Part shown: positions 21,701-28,625 of the stretch, piece by piece
Position numbering within the stretch: the stretch's first letter is position 1
Layout: each line of letters opens with the position of its first letter
Assembly: GCA_016235245.1 (NCBI GenBank)
Contig: JACRLO010000032.1
Location: 3,413 to 67,412, forward strand
DNA length: 64,000 bases
Origin: Nitrospirota bacterium
Lineage (GTDB): Bacteria > Nitrospirota > Thermodesulfovibrionia > Thermodesulfovibrionales > UBA6898
Direction: 5' to 3'
The notes under the pieces: model-generated
The model's database searches: none
The model's input: only the letters and a program-made list of their open reading frames with translations
What the model was told of the DNA's origin: nothing
Position numbers and translations under genes: made by a program

Positions 21701-21843
21701 CTGAGGTCGTTCATGGGGACCTTCTCCGGGTCGGAAAGCACAAAAGCAGCATACCGGAGGGTCAGTTCATGGGTCTTGCCTGCGCCTGCAGAGGCCTTCA
21801 GGATTTTTAGTCTGTCGGCAAAGGTAGTATCAATGTCAGTCAT
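18739..21843 (-). CDS. addA: AddA-like UvrD/RecB-family helicase-nuclease
   Basis: A 1034-residue superfamily 1A helicase with nuclease. Motif I is LKASAGAGKTHELTLRYA near the N-terminus. Motif II is YHYLIDEFQDTSPVQW, followed by GGSLFVVGDTKQAIYGFRNAD (motif III region). Motif V/VI elements are VRVMTVHKAKGLGFPAVIL and LYVGFTRAKEEMYVV. The C-terminal PD-(D/E)XK domain has FRIDRLVVDDDCITIVDFK and a downstream QVRNYM, so both enzyme activities look intact. With the coupled AddB-like protein it would unwind and resect broken DNA ends. The 5' end of this gene recurs in degenerate form at 24562-24596 and 26710-26870, which marks it as a site of past insertion or duplication. Confidence 0.87.
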   Translation of the reverse strand: MTDIDTTFADRLKILKASAGAGKTHELTLRYAAFVLSDPEKVPMNDLRNILAITFSNNAAKEMKERILQWLKAACLDDPASIDQLCEKLSLDREAVRERSAALLEHILDNYSDFQVRTIDSFMTTVFKASAIDFGYNPDFEIIMDSSPLLVYTFDLFLRRIRRGSPDAEVLGSIVSYISEHKDGNSAYLWDPSAAILEQIKGIYQKLSAMSAQPLIEDCSAAMAAMATLKNRITAELNAINELVIRTGFKLNGNSSFKKSNLPQLAEEGRHSELIGKEFKTAPVSSLKKADEAYKKEYEEILERWEAFKQVVCEYAGCYARSFYIPYLKVYDGFSQTLDMVKKRQERVFIGDISRTLAEHLREFKVPDIYFRLGETIYHYLIDEFQDTSPVQWDDLQPLIENSLSQGGSLFVVGDTKQAIYGFRNADYTIMKKLESGCYFDTFKPKIDNLDKNSRSLRSILDFSEAVFKKAVKESTEYSSYGELSGLTDYVQEVREPSSDFGHAEVVLLYRNDEEPPEKEEIQRIIEDLRARKFSCSEIAVLTQKNEDAVRVSGWLNEKGIPFISYSNLDIRRRKITGEVISLLNFLDSPIDDHAFASFILGGIFLQALGSDGSGPDHNKWQDNFRQLIYTTSGKEPLYKAFQKSFSELWEQYFAVLFRVAGYFPLYDLAVEAFSTFRLLDTCSDEQATLVKILEVIKDFEGSGFNSLRDFLDFAEDENADTSAWNMDVPKNIEAVRVMTVHKAKGLGFPAVILLLYRSKPQTFDYFEEAVDERMRFLKCTKDICISAPELQPLYDKASEKDWVSRLNSLYVGFTRAKEEMYVVGVKAEKDTFPFDILPAGDFPKTGTVRIHRAKEEQPLVCSVLHHQNRVRDSRQSADLISVAERRRGEFLHNVLSHIVYLGSAPELDARTAVHAAIRETGAEFGVEEAVASVLGMLELSGVKALFSPMPGRKVMNEQEIVDADGGLFRIDRLVVDDDCITIVDFKTGSDIGSEERHADQVRNYMKILSPVYSGRPVAGMLVYIDLGKVATVQ

Positions 21844-21863
21844 GGGTTGATAACAAAGAAAAG

Positions 21864-22454
21864 CTATAATCCATCAGTGTCAATCAATATACGGTCGTGA
21901 CCGTTTTGCTCCAACCACCAATATGTAAAATGTTTCGATAGCCAACTGGCGGCTTTCTCTGAGGCCAGGTGACGATTTCGTGACGAATACAAGATGGGAA
22001 TACCAAACTTGGCCTCAATGGCATCCAGTGTTCCGCAAACCGCATTGGGATGCGCTTCAGTTATCAAGTCTTCAAATCTATGGTACGGCGTTTTCAGCTC
22101 CTCATAACTTGCTTCGATCAGAATTGCTTTCCAGCGGAATTTGGCCAAAGAAGCACACGAACGTATGAACCGCTCCCTGCCAGCTACGGTACTGCCGATT
22201 GCATCTGCCATTGATTTGCGCTCAAGAGACAGAACATTTTCCATGCCCTCAATCGAATAGTCTCCCGCTTGCAGCGTAACACGCAGTGCGCCGCCAAACC
22301 AGTTCGGGTGATTTTCGAATAGATAGAGTGGCATCTGTTCACGCGAATCTACCAGCACAATTGGTTTTGGTATCTTCCACGCTCTGACCACGGCTTGACC
22401 GCCACGCATAACACAAAGTCTTGTTTTGCTTGGTGATACAAAGGAATCACTCAT
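21864..22454 (-). CDS. ERCC4-domain nuclease
   Basis: A 196-residue single-domain ERCC4 (XPF/Mus81-type) nuclease. The catalytic set is readable: IVLVDSREQMPLYLF, LQAGDYSIEGMENVLSLERKS and MADAIGSTVAGRERF, which correspond to the family's GDx(n)ERKxxxD signature plus the upstream DSREQ strand. No helix-hairpin-helix or helicase domain is attached, as in the short versions found in phages and mobile DNA. AAGGAG seven bases before ATG supports the start. It lies 20 bases upstream of the AddA-like gene on the same strand, so the three may be co-transcribed, and a structure-specific nuclease next to a resection enzyme makes sense. It could equally be cargo of the accessory region. Confidence 0.82.
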   Translation of the reverse strand: MSDSFVSPSKTRLCVMRGGQAVVRAWKIPKPIVLVDSREQMPLYLFENHPNWFGGALRVTLQAGDYSIEGMENVLSLERKSMADAIGSTVAGRERFIRSCASLAKFRWKAILIEASYEELKTPYHRFEDLITEAHPNAVCGTLDAIEAKFGIPILYSSRNRHLASEKAASWLSKHFTYWWLEQNGHDRILIDTDGL

Positions 22455-22615
22455 CGCTTAACTCCTTTTTTTGAAAAAAACACTCTTGAGATGAGCGGCT
22501 TAACCGCTATAACGACTGGTTGGAATCAACAAGTCTGCCTTTTCCCATATCAAGGTGCGCTCATCTGACTTCTTCCTTTGTCAATTGCAATTTGTAAACC
22601 CATTGATATGAGCAT

Positions 22616-23485
22616 TTATTCTTCGCTTTCTTCTTTTTCAATTTGCTTATGTCTATTTCTTACATCTTGCAGTTCACATATTGTATTGATCAAGTTTTCT
22701 TTTGCCTCAACATTACTAAAAACAAACTCTTTGCCTTTATATTCGTAGCTTTCACTTTTATTTTCCAATAACAGTTTTATTTTTTCGGATAATTCTTGGT
22801 CTGATACTCTAAGAGCTATTCTAAATCTCGGCTTAGCCCTTTTGTTCATATAGTATTGATTTATCCCATCCTTCGTTATTGCGATATAGCTTTGCGTATA
22901 TTTCAAAGATAAACCGGTATCATTTTTATTAAGTCTTTCCAATATTTTCCTCGCAGCCCCAATAACCCATGGCGCATCTTTTTCCCAATCCTCTTCCTTT
23001 ACTTCTACATTTTCAATTCCATCATCCTCTTCCTCATAAATATCCATTATTTTCGTAAAACTTAATGTATAGTTATTTTCTGATTCGATAATATCCAATT
23101 GAACAGCAATCATAGGAATACTTTGACTTAAGAGCTGAACAACATTGAAATATCTTCTATTGAAACTTTCTGCCACTAAAACTGCATAATGTTGCCATAG
23201 AGGAGCTTTTCGTTTTTCAATATCCCAATATTCTATACATCTAATAATATGTGAAGGATCTGTATCGCCTAGCATAATTTCAACTGCATATGATAACTTT
23301 TCCTCCGTTGATTTCATTAAGAAATCGAGTCTGCCCCCAGATGATTGTTTTCTTTCTTTCGCTACAACAACAAGATTTTCAAAGGGCAATAATGATGGGT
23401 CTTTTTCAATTATATCTTGCAACCATTTTTCATCTTTTCCGATATTTCTCAAGAAAACTTTTTTACCAGTTGCGAATTCTTTCAT
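22616..23485 (-). CDS. Predicted PD-(D/E)XK-like nuclease of unknown role
   Basis: A 289-residue hypothetical protein. The middle resembles a restriction-endonuclease-like core: GGRLDFLM, then AVEIMLGDTDPSHIIRCIEY and YAVLVAESFNRRYFNVVQLL. Relatives that I recognise by pattern carry ExQ or ExK where this protein has Glu-Ile-Met, so the last catalytic position is altered. The second half is acidic and charged, ending in EKEESEE. The gene is clearly A+T-richer than its neighbours, a sign of transfer. AAGGAG precedes the ATG. A promoter of the TTGACG-18-TATATT type lies about 220 bases upstream. A DNA-defence role is possible but unproven. Confidence 0.65.
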   Translation of the reverse strand: MKEFATGKKVFLRNIGKDEKWLQDIIEKDPSLLPFENLVVVAKERKQSSGGRLDFLMKSTEEKLSYAVEIMLGDTDPSHIIRCIEYWDIEKRKAPLWQHYAVLVAESFNRRYFNVVQLLSQSIPMIAVQLDIIESENNYTLSFTKIMDIYEEEDDGIENVEVKEEDWEKDAPWVIGAARKILERLNKNDTGLSLKYTQSYIAITKDGINQYYMNKRAKPRFRIALRVSDQELSEKIKLLLENKSESYEYKGKEFVFSNVEAKENLINTICELQDVRNRHKQIEKEESEE

Positions 23486-23648
23486 TGTATTCTCCTTATT
23501 TACGAATCAACGTTTGAAAAGAAGCCAATTAGATGTAAGTCTACATTCTTGATAGGATAGATATTCCGGAGCGATATGCTGTCGCTATCGGGATAAGGCT
23601 TATTTGCGGAGAAAACAGCCGAGGGAATAGTAGACTGATTGATTTTTA

Positions 23649-23742
23649 TTCTGAAAGGCCTTCTGATTTCCCCTTGCACTTCATCCCCTCACTAAGAATT
23701 GAGCCTAATATATCAATCAGTTTCTCCCTGCGTCAATATAAT
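23649..23742. repeat. 94-bp direct repeat, copy 1 (flanks higBA)
   Basis: This segment is about 85% identical to 24402-24495 and has the same length. It contains a complete promoter module on the minus strand (-10 at 23707-23712, -35 at 23731-23736) and about 55 bases of downstream leader. It lies between the end of higA and the A+T-rich gene at 22616-23485, so together with copy 2 it brackets the toxin-antitoxin pair. Confidence 0.85.
23707..23736 (-). promoter_or_regulatory. Promoter TTGACG-18-TATATT, copy 1
   Basis: On the minus strand TTGACG (23731-23736), 18 bases and TATATT (23707-23712). The same module with the same spacing occurs at 24460-24489 and 28626-28655, each time ahead of a minus-strand gene. 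It would drive the gene at 22616-23485 with a leader of roughly 215 bases. Confidence 0.6.
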
Positions 23743-23766
23743 AATTCTGTATCCTTATTGCCCTAT

Positions 23767-24051
23767 CTATGCCGCCCTTTTAAGACTGATACGCATCCCG
23801 GCCTTTGTTGCCAGCGCGATAAGCATCTCCAGGCTGAACTTCTCCCATTTACCGCGAATTAAGTCAGAAACCCGTGACTGACTGACACCAAGCATCTCGG
23901 CTGCTCTTGCCTGAGTCAGTTTCTTTGTCTTAATAACTTTCCGGATATCAGTCATTATTTCGGAACGCATCTGAAGAATGGCAGCTTCTTCTGGGGAAAA
24001 ACCCAGGTCGAGAAATACGTTGCCAGAAGATTTGATAATAGGTTCTTTCAT
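23767..24051 (-). CDS. higA: HigA-type XRE-family antitoxin
   Basis: A 94-residue helix-turn-helix protein. The start was taken at MKEPIIKSSGNVFLDLGF, just after the toxin gene, rather than the longer frame that runs through it. The XRE-type HTH is clear: KTKKLTQARAAEMLGVSQSR followed by VSDLIRGK. The first 30 residues (FLDLGFSPEEAAILQMRSEI) are the usual lead of HigA proteins paired with Gp49-like toxins. It should neutralise the toxin and repress the pair's promoter. The order toxin first, antitoxin second, with a four-base gap, is the reversed order typical of higBA. Confidence 0.88.
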   Translation of the reverse strand: MKEPIIKSSGNVFLDLGFSPEEAAILQMRSEIMTDIRKVIKTKKLTQARAAEMLGVSQSRVSDLIRGKWEKFSLEMLIALATKAGMRISLKRAA

Positions 24052-24055
24052 AATA

Positions 24056-24370
24056 CTATCCTCCAATCTGTTTATACCGCTTGCGTGCAATTTCAACGTC
24101 ATGTTGATTCGTCTTTCGACTTTTTTTCTGAAACGCGTGGAGCACATATACGGCATTCTCGAACTTCGCCAAGTAAATGATGCGCCATTCTCCCAGAACA
24201 TGTATACGGACTTCCTTGACCCCGCGTCCTACGCTCAACATGGGTTTCCAATCGGTCGGTTCAAGGCCGCACTGAACGGAATATAATTCAAAGCCCGATG
24301 CCTTACGCGCTTCGTCCGGGAAGTTCCGAAGATCGTCCAGGCTCGATCCTACGAAGTTTAAAGGTTTCAT
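24056..24370 (-). CDS. higB: HigB-type (RelE superfamily, Gp49-like) toxin
   Basis: A 104-residue Gp49-like protein of the RelE/HigB toxin superfamily, normally a ribosome-dependent mRNA interferase. Family marks are FPDEARKASGFELYSVQCG, EVRIHVLGEWRIIYLAKF and VYVLHAFQKKSRKT, the last carrying the basic residues needed for mRNA binding. It lies directly before the HTH antitoxin gene. The pair is bracketed by 94-bp direct repeats and has its own promoter in the upstream copy (24460-24489), which leaves a leader of about 80 bases. It looks intact. Confidence 0.88.
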   Translation of the reverse strand: MKPLNFVGSSLDDLRNFPDEARKASGFELYSVQCGLEPTDWKPMLSVGRGVKEVRIHVLGEWRIIYLAKFENAVYVLHAFQKKSRKTNQHDVEIARKRYKQIGG

Positions 24371-24401
24371 ACTCTAAGCACTATACACTGAGTGATTTCG
24401 C

Positions 24402-24495
24402 TTCTGAAAAGCTTTCTGATGTCCCCTTGCACTTCATCCCCTCCCTTAAAACTGAGCCTAATATATCAAGCAGGTTCTTTCCGCGTCAATACAAT
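24402..24495. repeat. 94-bp direct repeat, copy 2 (flanks higBA)
   Basis: Counterpart of 23649-23742 in the same orientation, about 85% identical. The conserved part covers the promoter of higBA and its leader, including a run reading CCCCTTGCACTTCATCCCCT on the plus strand that is unchanged between copies. The arrangement suggests that a promoter segment was duplicated around the toxin-antitoxin cassette, or that the cassette entered between the copies. Confidence 0.85.
24460..24489 (-). promoter_or_regulatory. Promoter TTGACG-18-TATATT, copy 2 (higBA)
   Basis: TTGACG at 24484-24489 and TATATT at 24460-24465 on the minus strand, 18-base spacer. Transcription would begin near 24453 and read into higB, whose ATG is at 24370. 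HigA would be expected to act here, but no clear operator palindrome was seen. Confidence 0.65.
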
Positions 24496-24561
24496 GTTAT
24501 CTCTGTCTGCAGATCTAATCTGCCCGAGGTTGTCAGACGCACTCTTGTCAGTGCCAGGCAT

Positions 24562-24596
24562 AAAGGTATTTTTAATGTCAACCATAGATCTGTTTC
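24562..24596. repeat. 35-bp copy of an addA-like 5' end, copy 1
   Basis: 32 of 35 bases match 26836-26870. On the minus strand it reads GAAACAGATCTATGG, then TTGACATTAAAAATACC, a start codon followed by codons for M-V-D-I-K-N-T. The AddA protein begins MTDIDTT and the fragment at 26710-26859 begins MADINNT, so this is probably a shorter relic of the same gene start. The frame soon loses similarity to AddA. Confidence 0.6.
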
Positions 24597-24666
24597 AGGG
24601 TTAACCGTCGCCCTCTGCTCCCTGAACGACCCCACAAGCTGCCGGCACCACAATTGGCAGAGTCAA

Positions 24667-26166
24667 CTATCTACCGGCTGCTTGGTCTGCATTGGCCGCC
24701 TTCTCGATGATGGTGTCGGCGTCTGTCAGGAATTGCCTGAGCGCCTCCTCCTTGCGCGGTCGGGAAAGGTCGTTCTCCACTTCAACCCTCACCGTGCTGC
24801 GGTTTATATCTACAACCACGTTGCCGATTTTCGCGATTCGCATAATGGCATCCACAACCGATGGATTCAGGAGTGTTTTGGCAAATTCAACATCACTGCC
24901 CGATACCACGAACTTCCTGCTGAACTCGCTCTCCGGCATTGGGATGATATCCTTGTCCGGCCGCCCGCTGATCTTATCCAGTATGTTCTTCCTGCGTATC
25001 TCCAGCGGGTTGAGCGGCCCTCGTATTGTCGCATCCAGACGGGTAAACGCGTTTTCGGTTTCGCCTCCTTCTTCAAAAGAGACTTTTCCGATCCATGCCT
25101 CCCTGGCATAGTACAGAGAGGGAGAGACTCCCTCAACGACCAGGAAAGCTCCGGGGTTCATACCGGCCATGCGCTTCAGCACAGGATACATCTTCACGCG
25201 CCGGTTAAAATCCCTGAAGACCAATGTGATAAGGAAAGGCACGAGAAATACCCCGAAAAAGACGAGCACTGCACTCAGTGAGACAGGGGCATTGGTCCTG
25301 CTGTATTGCAGGCCGTAGTAGCACCAATAGGTCATGGCTGAAAAGAGGACCAGATAAACCGGCATCGCAGGCACACTCAGGCTTGGGACAGGCCCACTAT
25401 TCTGTTCCATTTTCCTGCGGAACTCTTCCGGTCTCTGGAACTCTCCTGGCAGGGCAGCCGGGGACTTGGCGGGCCTGGTCCCTGGAGGCGTCCTTTGTTC
25501 CTGCCTCCAGATTTGTTGAATCTGACGCGTCTTAGATTCCAACTGCTCCCTGTCTGTTGAAACTCCCATCGCTTCCGCAACGCGTCGCACTTCCAGATAC
25601 GTCGGGCCGCCACGGTCCATGCGCCATTTCATTTCTTTTTGATACTGGGCCTCAAATCGGGATGCGAACTCTGCAATCGGTATCACTATGCGGCCTGTCT
25701 CTCTATTTTCAGCCAGCATTCTACGAAAAAGATCATCGAAAGAACTTCCCTTGCAGTAGATCTTGGTCTGCTGCGGCATATGATCGAGTTCATCTCCTAT
25801 GGGAGCGCTTGAAACAGTAAGGCTCCCTCCATCTTTGTAATGGGCAAATAGATCAACCCATATACCCTGAACCGGATGGTCGTAGATTACTCCAGCCATC
25901 TGCTCTGAGGGCCGGACAAAACCAGAGATAATCAACGAGGGGATTTCAGGGCAGGTATATTCTCCTGCTGATTCAAAACCCTTTTGATGAAATGAGGCAG
26001 CAAGGTCGGTAATCTTCCTTCTGTCCGACCATTTTGGCTCATCGACCGGCGAGAGCTTGATTTCAAATATCGGCCGGGAGATGATATTCCTGAGAAACCT
26101 GAAACCAGCATATCCAACTGAGGCCACTGCGGCACTTATGAATAAAAGAAGGAATATGGTTGTCAT
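24667..26166 (-). CDS. Membrane-anchored protein of unknown function (DUF3137-like C-terminus)
   Basis: A 499-residue protein that I cannot assign. There is an N-terminal membrane anchor (about 3-25), a soluble region to about 265 with Pro-rich linker (TPPGTRPAKSPAALPG), two membrane segments (about 270-290 and 300-322), and a C-terminal cytoplasmic domain with FSRKFVVSGSDVEFAKTLLN and NVVVDINRSTVRVEVENDL. The last part resembles the F..F.V..SD..FA..LL pattern of DUF3137 proteins. It follows the 176-residue hypothetical gene by 20 bases, so the two probably form an operon. It may be a house-keeping envelope protein captured in this variable stretch. Confidence 0.6.
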   Translation of the reverse strand: MTTIFLLLFISAAVASVGYAGFRFLRNIISRPIFEIKLSPVDEPKWSDRRKITDLAASFHQKGFESAGEYTCPEIPSLIISGFVRPSEQMAGVIYDHPVQGIWVDLFAHYKDGGSLTVSSAPIGDELDHMPQQTKIYCKGSSFDDLFRRMLAENRETGRIVIPIAEFASRFEAQYQKEMKWRMDRGGPTYLEVRRVAEAMGVSTDREQLESKTRQIQQIWRQEQRTPPGTRPAKSPAALPGEFQRPEEFRRKMEQNSGPVPSLSVPAMPVYLVLFSAMTYWCYYGLQYSRTNAPVSLSAVLVFFGVFLVPFLITLVFRDFNRRVKMYPVLKRMAGMNPGAFLVVEGVSPSLYYAREAWIGKVSFEEGGETENAFTRLDATIRGPLNPLEIRRKNILDKISGRPDKDIIPMPESEFSRKFVVSGSDVEFAKTLLNPSVVDAIMRIAKIGNVVVDINRSTVRVEVENDLSRPRKEEALRQFLTDADTIIEKAANADQAAGR

Positions 26167-26186
26167 ATCGTCACGTCAATGCAGGA

Positions 26187-26717
26187 TCAGCGACGCCGAC
26201 AGGCATCTGCTACGATCAGTTTCAGATTAAAAACAGTCCATTTGTCTACCAACCGAAAACAGGAGTGCAGCTCCATTGTCTTTAGTATGATACTGAAATG
26301 GCTATAGGGCGGTTTGCGTTGCTCTTTTTGCACAAAGCGCTCCTCGATGGTCCTGTATTGCAGTGGACGAGCGAATGCCCAGATCGGCCTGTGCTGGGGC
26401 GAAATAAGCGTAATCCTCACCCGCTCGCCGGTGAGCAGTCTGCCGCTGCCGCTGTTTGTGAGGGGAGCAGCGAAGTACATCTCGAACTGCACGTCAATGT
26501 CATGCGCTACCTCATAGATCTCACCAACCCTGGGAAAGCGAATGTTTGACGGAAGAAGGCCCTGTTCATACTGCGTGGCCCAATCCATCTCTGCGCGTCC
26601 GATTGAAGCACGTTTGCCGTTCTTCATCTCGGTCATGAGGTCTTCGTGAGTCTTGTTCCAGCCAGGCGGCATTAATGAATCATCAGGGATAGTTCCTGTT
26701 TTGATAGTCTTATGCAT
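26187..26717 (-). CDS. Hypothetical protein
   Basis: A 176-residue protein with no family that I recognise. It has no signal peptide or membrane segment. The middle (VGEIYEVAHDIDVQFEMYFA and RLLTGERVRITLIS) looks like a small beta-barrel fold, and the C-terminus ends in ADACRRR. The upstream addA-like relic frame overlaps its start by eight bases. It is followed closely by the membrane protein gene at 24667-26166, and the two are likely co-expressed. The reading frame is long and unbroken, and no competing frame is better. Confidence 0.55.
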   Translation of the reverse strand: MHKTIKTGTIPDDSLMPPGWNKTHEDLMTEMKNGKRASIGRAEMDWATQYEQGLLPSNIRFPRVGEIYEVAHDIDVQFEMYFAAPLTNSGSGRLLTGERVRITLISPQHRPIWAFARPLQYRTIEERFVQKEQRKPPYSHFSIILKTMELHSCFRLVDKWTVFNLKLIVADACRRR

Positions 26718-26859
26718 TATTTCCCTGCCTTCCTATAGGCAATGCAGCGAGCCTCCCTATCATAAGCGCATGGGTCCTGCCTGAGCCGGCAGAGGCCTTC
26801 AGGACAATGGAATGGGGAAATTTGAGCTCGTTGGCAATGGTATTATTAATGTCAGCCAT
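26710..26859 (-). pseudogene. Truncated addA-like 5' gene fragment
   Basis: A 49-codon frame starting MADINNTIANEL and containing IVLKASAGSGRTHAL, an obvious relative of the AddA N-terminus (LKASAGAGKTHEL, helicase motif I). The Walker Lys is replaced by Arg. Similarity ends a few residues later and the frame stops inside the start of the next gene. Only the first 40 or so of more than 1000 codons remain, so no function is expected; its start region may still provide translation to the gene at 26187-26717. Confidence 0.7.
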
Positions 26860-26870
26860 AGATCTGTTTC
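26836..26870. repeat. 35-bp copy of an addA-like 5' end, copy 2
   Basis: Matches 24562-24596 at 32 of 35 positions. It covers the start codon and first codons of the addA-like fragment plus ten bases before it (GAAACAGATC on the minus strand). The authentic addA start at 21843 shares the coding part (ATGACTGACATT) but not this upstream sequence. Confidence 0.65.
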
Positions 26871-27191
26871 ATCGGCATACAATAATGCCTCTATCATACC
26901 ATTACGAGGATGCAAACTTGATGGCTTCATTGTCTAAAGAAGAAGCTCAAGGCACCGATTGTTATGACAATTCTTTGATTATATGCCGTGAAAAGTTTCG
27001 TCCATTTCGTTATGACGGGGAACTGGCTGTTTCTTGCCGGTTTTAGGATTAAGGTAGAGATCGTGCCGTTGACCATGCCTCAATAACACACAGCCGCAGG
27101 AGGTGATTTTTTTGATTAGCTATTTTCTTTTCAAACTGACGGGACGAGCTTTTTAATCTTATGTTTTGTTTGAGTGTTGCTTCAGTGACAG
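26871..27191. other. Gene-free stretch, no feature recognised
   Basis: About 320 bases between the addA-like relic and the membrane protein gene ending at 27192. A short plus-strand frame (26807-27046) crosses the relic and has no ribosome binding site or recognisable product. The end of the stretch is A+T-rich. No terminator hairpin, RNA gene or convincing promoter was seen. Confidence 0.5.
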
Positions 27192-27818
27192 TCAATCGGC
27201 CTCGAACCATGAGGCGCAGGCGACCACATGATCCGAAGGATTGGCGGCATCGTAGAAGACGGGAACACTGGAGCCTTCGAGGACGTCATAGCCAACATAC
27301 ATTGCCCGACCCGAGACATCCGACCCGCCGGCAGTCCTGAAATGATAGGAGATCCGATCGTCTGACCACTCTGCCGTGTTTTCCCTGCTATCGATTAACG
27401 CTGTCGCGACTTCTCCGCCCCGGAGCAGTCTGATCTCGCGCCACCGCCTCCGCGCCACCAGAGCCAGTATTACACTGGCGAGCGAAACCAGCAGGTACAA
27501 CACCCAGTCGAGATCAAAGTGCATACGCAGAATCGAGAGAAAGTGCCAGAGAATAAGCACGAAAGGCGCATAAACAGGAAGCCGAACAGCGGCCCTCCAG
27601 GAAAGGTGAACACGTCGAGGTGGAGAGCTATAGCCCTCATTATTGATCCAGGGCAACGGAAGGATGGCCATGATCCGCGAGGCTATCAGGCCGGTGCAGA
27701 ACGCCACGATGCAGGGCAGGAAGAACCACCAGGGGCCATTATTTGAATGCACCCCGCCGAGCATAAGCGAGAGACCAACGTAGAGGGCGGTTAGAGCGAT
27801 GGCTACTGCGATCTGCAT
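27192..27818 (-). CDS. DUF3592-like membrane protein
   Basis: A roughly 208-residue integral membrane protein with four hydrophobic segments: IAVAIALTALYVGLSLML, WWFFLPCIVAFCTGLIA, VYAPFVLILWHFL and VLYLLVSLASVILALVA. A C-terminal domain (AEWSDDRISYHFRTAGG, then PVFYDAANPSDHVV) resembles DUF3592 proteins. The longest frame begins 35 codons upstream inside the desaturase gene; I chose the ATG 19 bases after that gene's stop, although no strong ribosome binding site precedes it. It probably shares a transcript with the lipid desaturase. Function unknown. Confidence 0.6.
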   Translation of the reverse strand: MQIAVAIALTALYVGLSLMLGGVHSNNGPWWFFLPCIVAFCTGLIASRIMAILPLPWINNEGYSSPPRRVHLSWRAAVRLPVYAPFVLILWHFLSILRMHFDLDWVLYLLVSLASVILALVARRRWREIRLLRGGEVATALIDSRENTAEWSDDRISYHFRTAGGSDVSGRAMYVGYDVLEGSSVPVFYDAANPSDHVVACASWFEAD

Positions 27819-27837
27819 AAGAGGTATTTGAGAACAA

Positions 27838-28566
27838 TCATCTGTTTGCGGTCCCGCTTCCCATATAGGCGGTATAATGTCTGTCCGTCGTGTTTTTGTA
27901 TCCGCGGGAATAGTTTCGGGCAATGAAATTCAATAACGGGTCGGTAAAACCATTCAAAAACGCATAATTGACATTGTCGGCAATATGGTGGAGTCCGTGG
28001 TGTTTTTTCGACAACAACAATCCGGGATATTGCAAATACTGTTCTATTTTTGAGTCAGACACATGGCAGCAATAATGAGAGACTTCCGCAGCAGAAGATA
28101 AGATCCCGATATAGACAATGATATAGGAAAATACGGGCTGGATAGACGTAGCACTGATCAGGATCACGGCTATCAGGAGATATCCCACGAGCCAGATCTT
28201 CGCTCCGGATTCATTGAAATAGACAAGCAGGAGGTTGTTCTTTCTATAAAGCGGGGTCTTATGGTGCAGATGGAACGCGGCGATCAACGGCCCTGCCAGT
28301 GAATCATAGTCGTCGTTGCTGTCCATGAACATATGGACCAGCCCATTTAAAAAGTCGGCTGCCAGATATGATGAGAAAATAGCGAGCAACTGTAAAGGCA
28401 GCCCTATGGAGACAGGAATTACCAGATACAGCAGATAGCACTGCAGCGAAACATTGACCACCGAGACTGTCTTGCCGATTACCTTATAGATGCCGACCTT
28501 CTCGTAGCGCTCCATTGCAGCGTTAAACTCTCTCTGCTTTAATTCCAGAGCAGGAGCCTGGCTCAT
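27838..28566 (-). CDS. CarF/TMEM189-like lipid desaturase
   Basis: A 242-residue membrane protein matching the Lipid_desat (PF10520) family of CarF and TMEM189, the plasmanylethanolamine desaturases that make the vinyl-ether bond of plasmalogens with O2 and a di-metal centre. The histidine motifs appear in order: NGLVHMFMDSND, AAFHLHHKTP, EVSHYCCH and LLLSKKHHGLHHIADN, then the NGFTDPLL tail. Hydrophobic segments lie at about 38-75, 125-145 and 148-165. No good ribosome binding site is visible at the ATG; a conserved promoter lies about 60 bases upstream. Some relatives act on other lipids, so the product is uncertain. Confidence 0.78.
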   Translation of the reverse strand: MSQAPALELKQREFNAAMERYEKVGIYKVIGKTVSVVNVSLQCYLLYLVIPVSIGLPLQLLAIFSSYLAADFLNGLVHMFMDSNDDYDSLAGPLIAAFHLHHKTPLYRKNNLLLVYFNESGAKIWLVGYLLIAVILISATSIQPVFSYIIVYIGILSSAAEVSHYCCHVSDSKIEQYLQYPGLLLSKKHHGLHHIADNVNYAFLNGFTDPLLNFIARNYSRGYKNTTDRHYTAYMGSGTANR

Positions 28567-28625
28567 ATATGTATCGTTCTATCAGCAAACATACGTTATT
28601 GACGGCATGACGGCAGCGTGCACCT

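Noticed and set aside
24298-25281. Long plus-strand frame (327 codons) opposite the membrane protein gene
   Set aside because: It is antisense to an intact gene with coherent membrane segments, has no ribosome binding site and no recognisable domain.
26807-27046. 79-codon plus-strand frame after the addA-like relic
   Set aside because: Overlaps the relic on the opposite strand and shows no start signal or domain.
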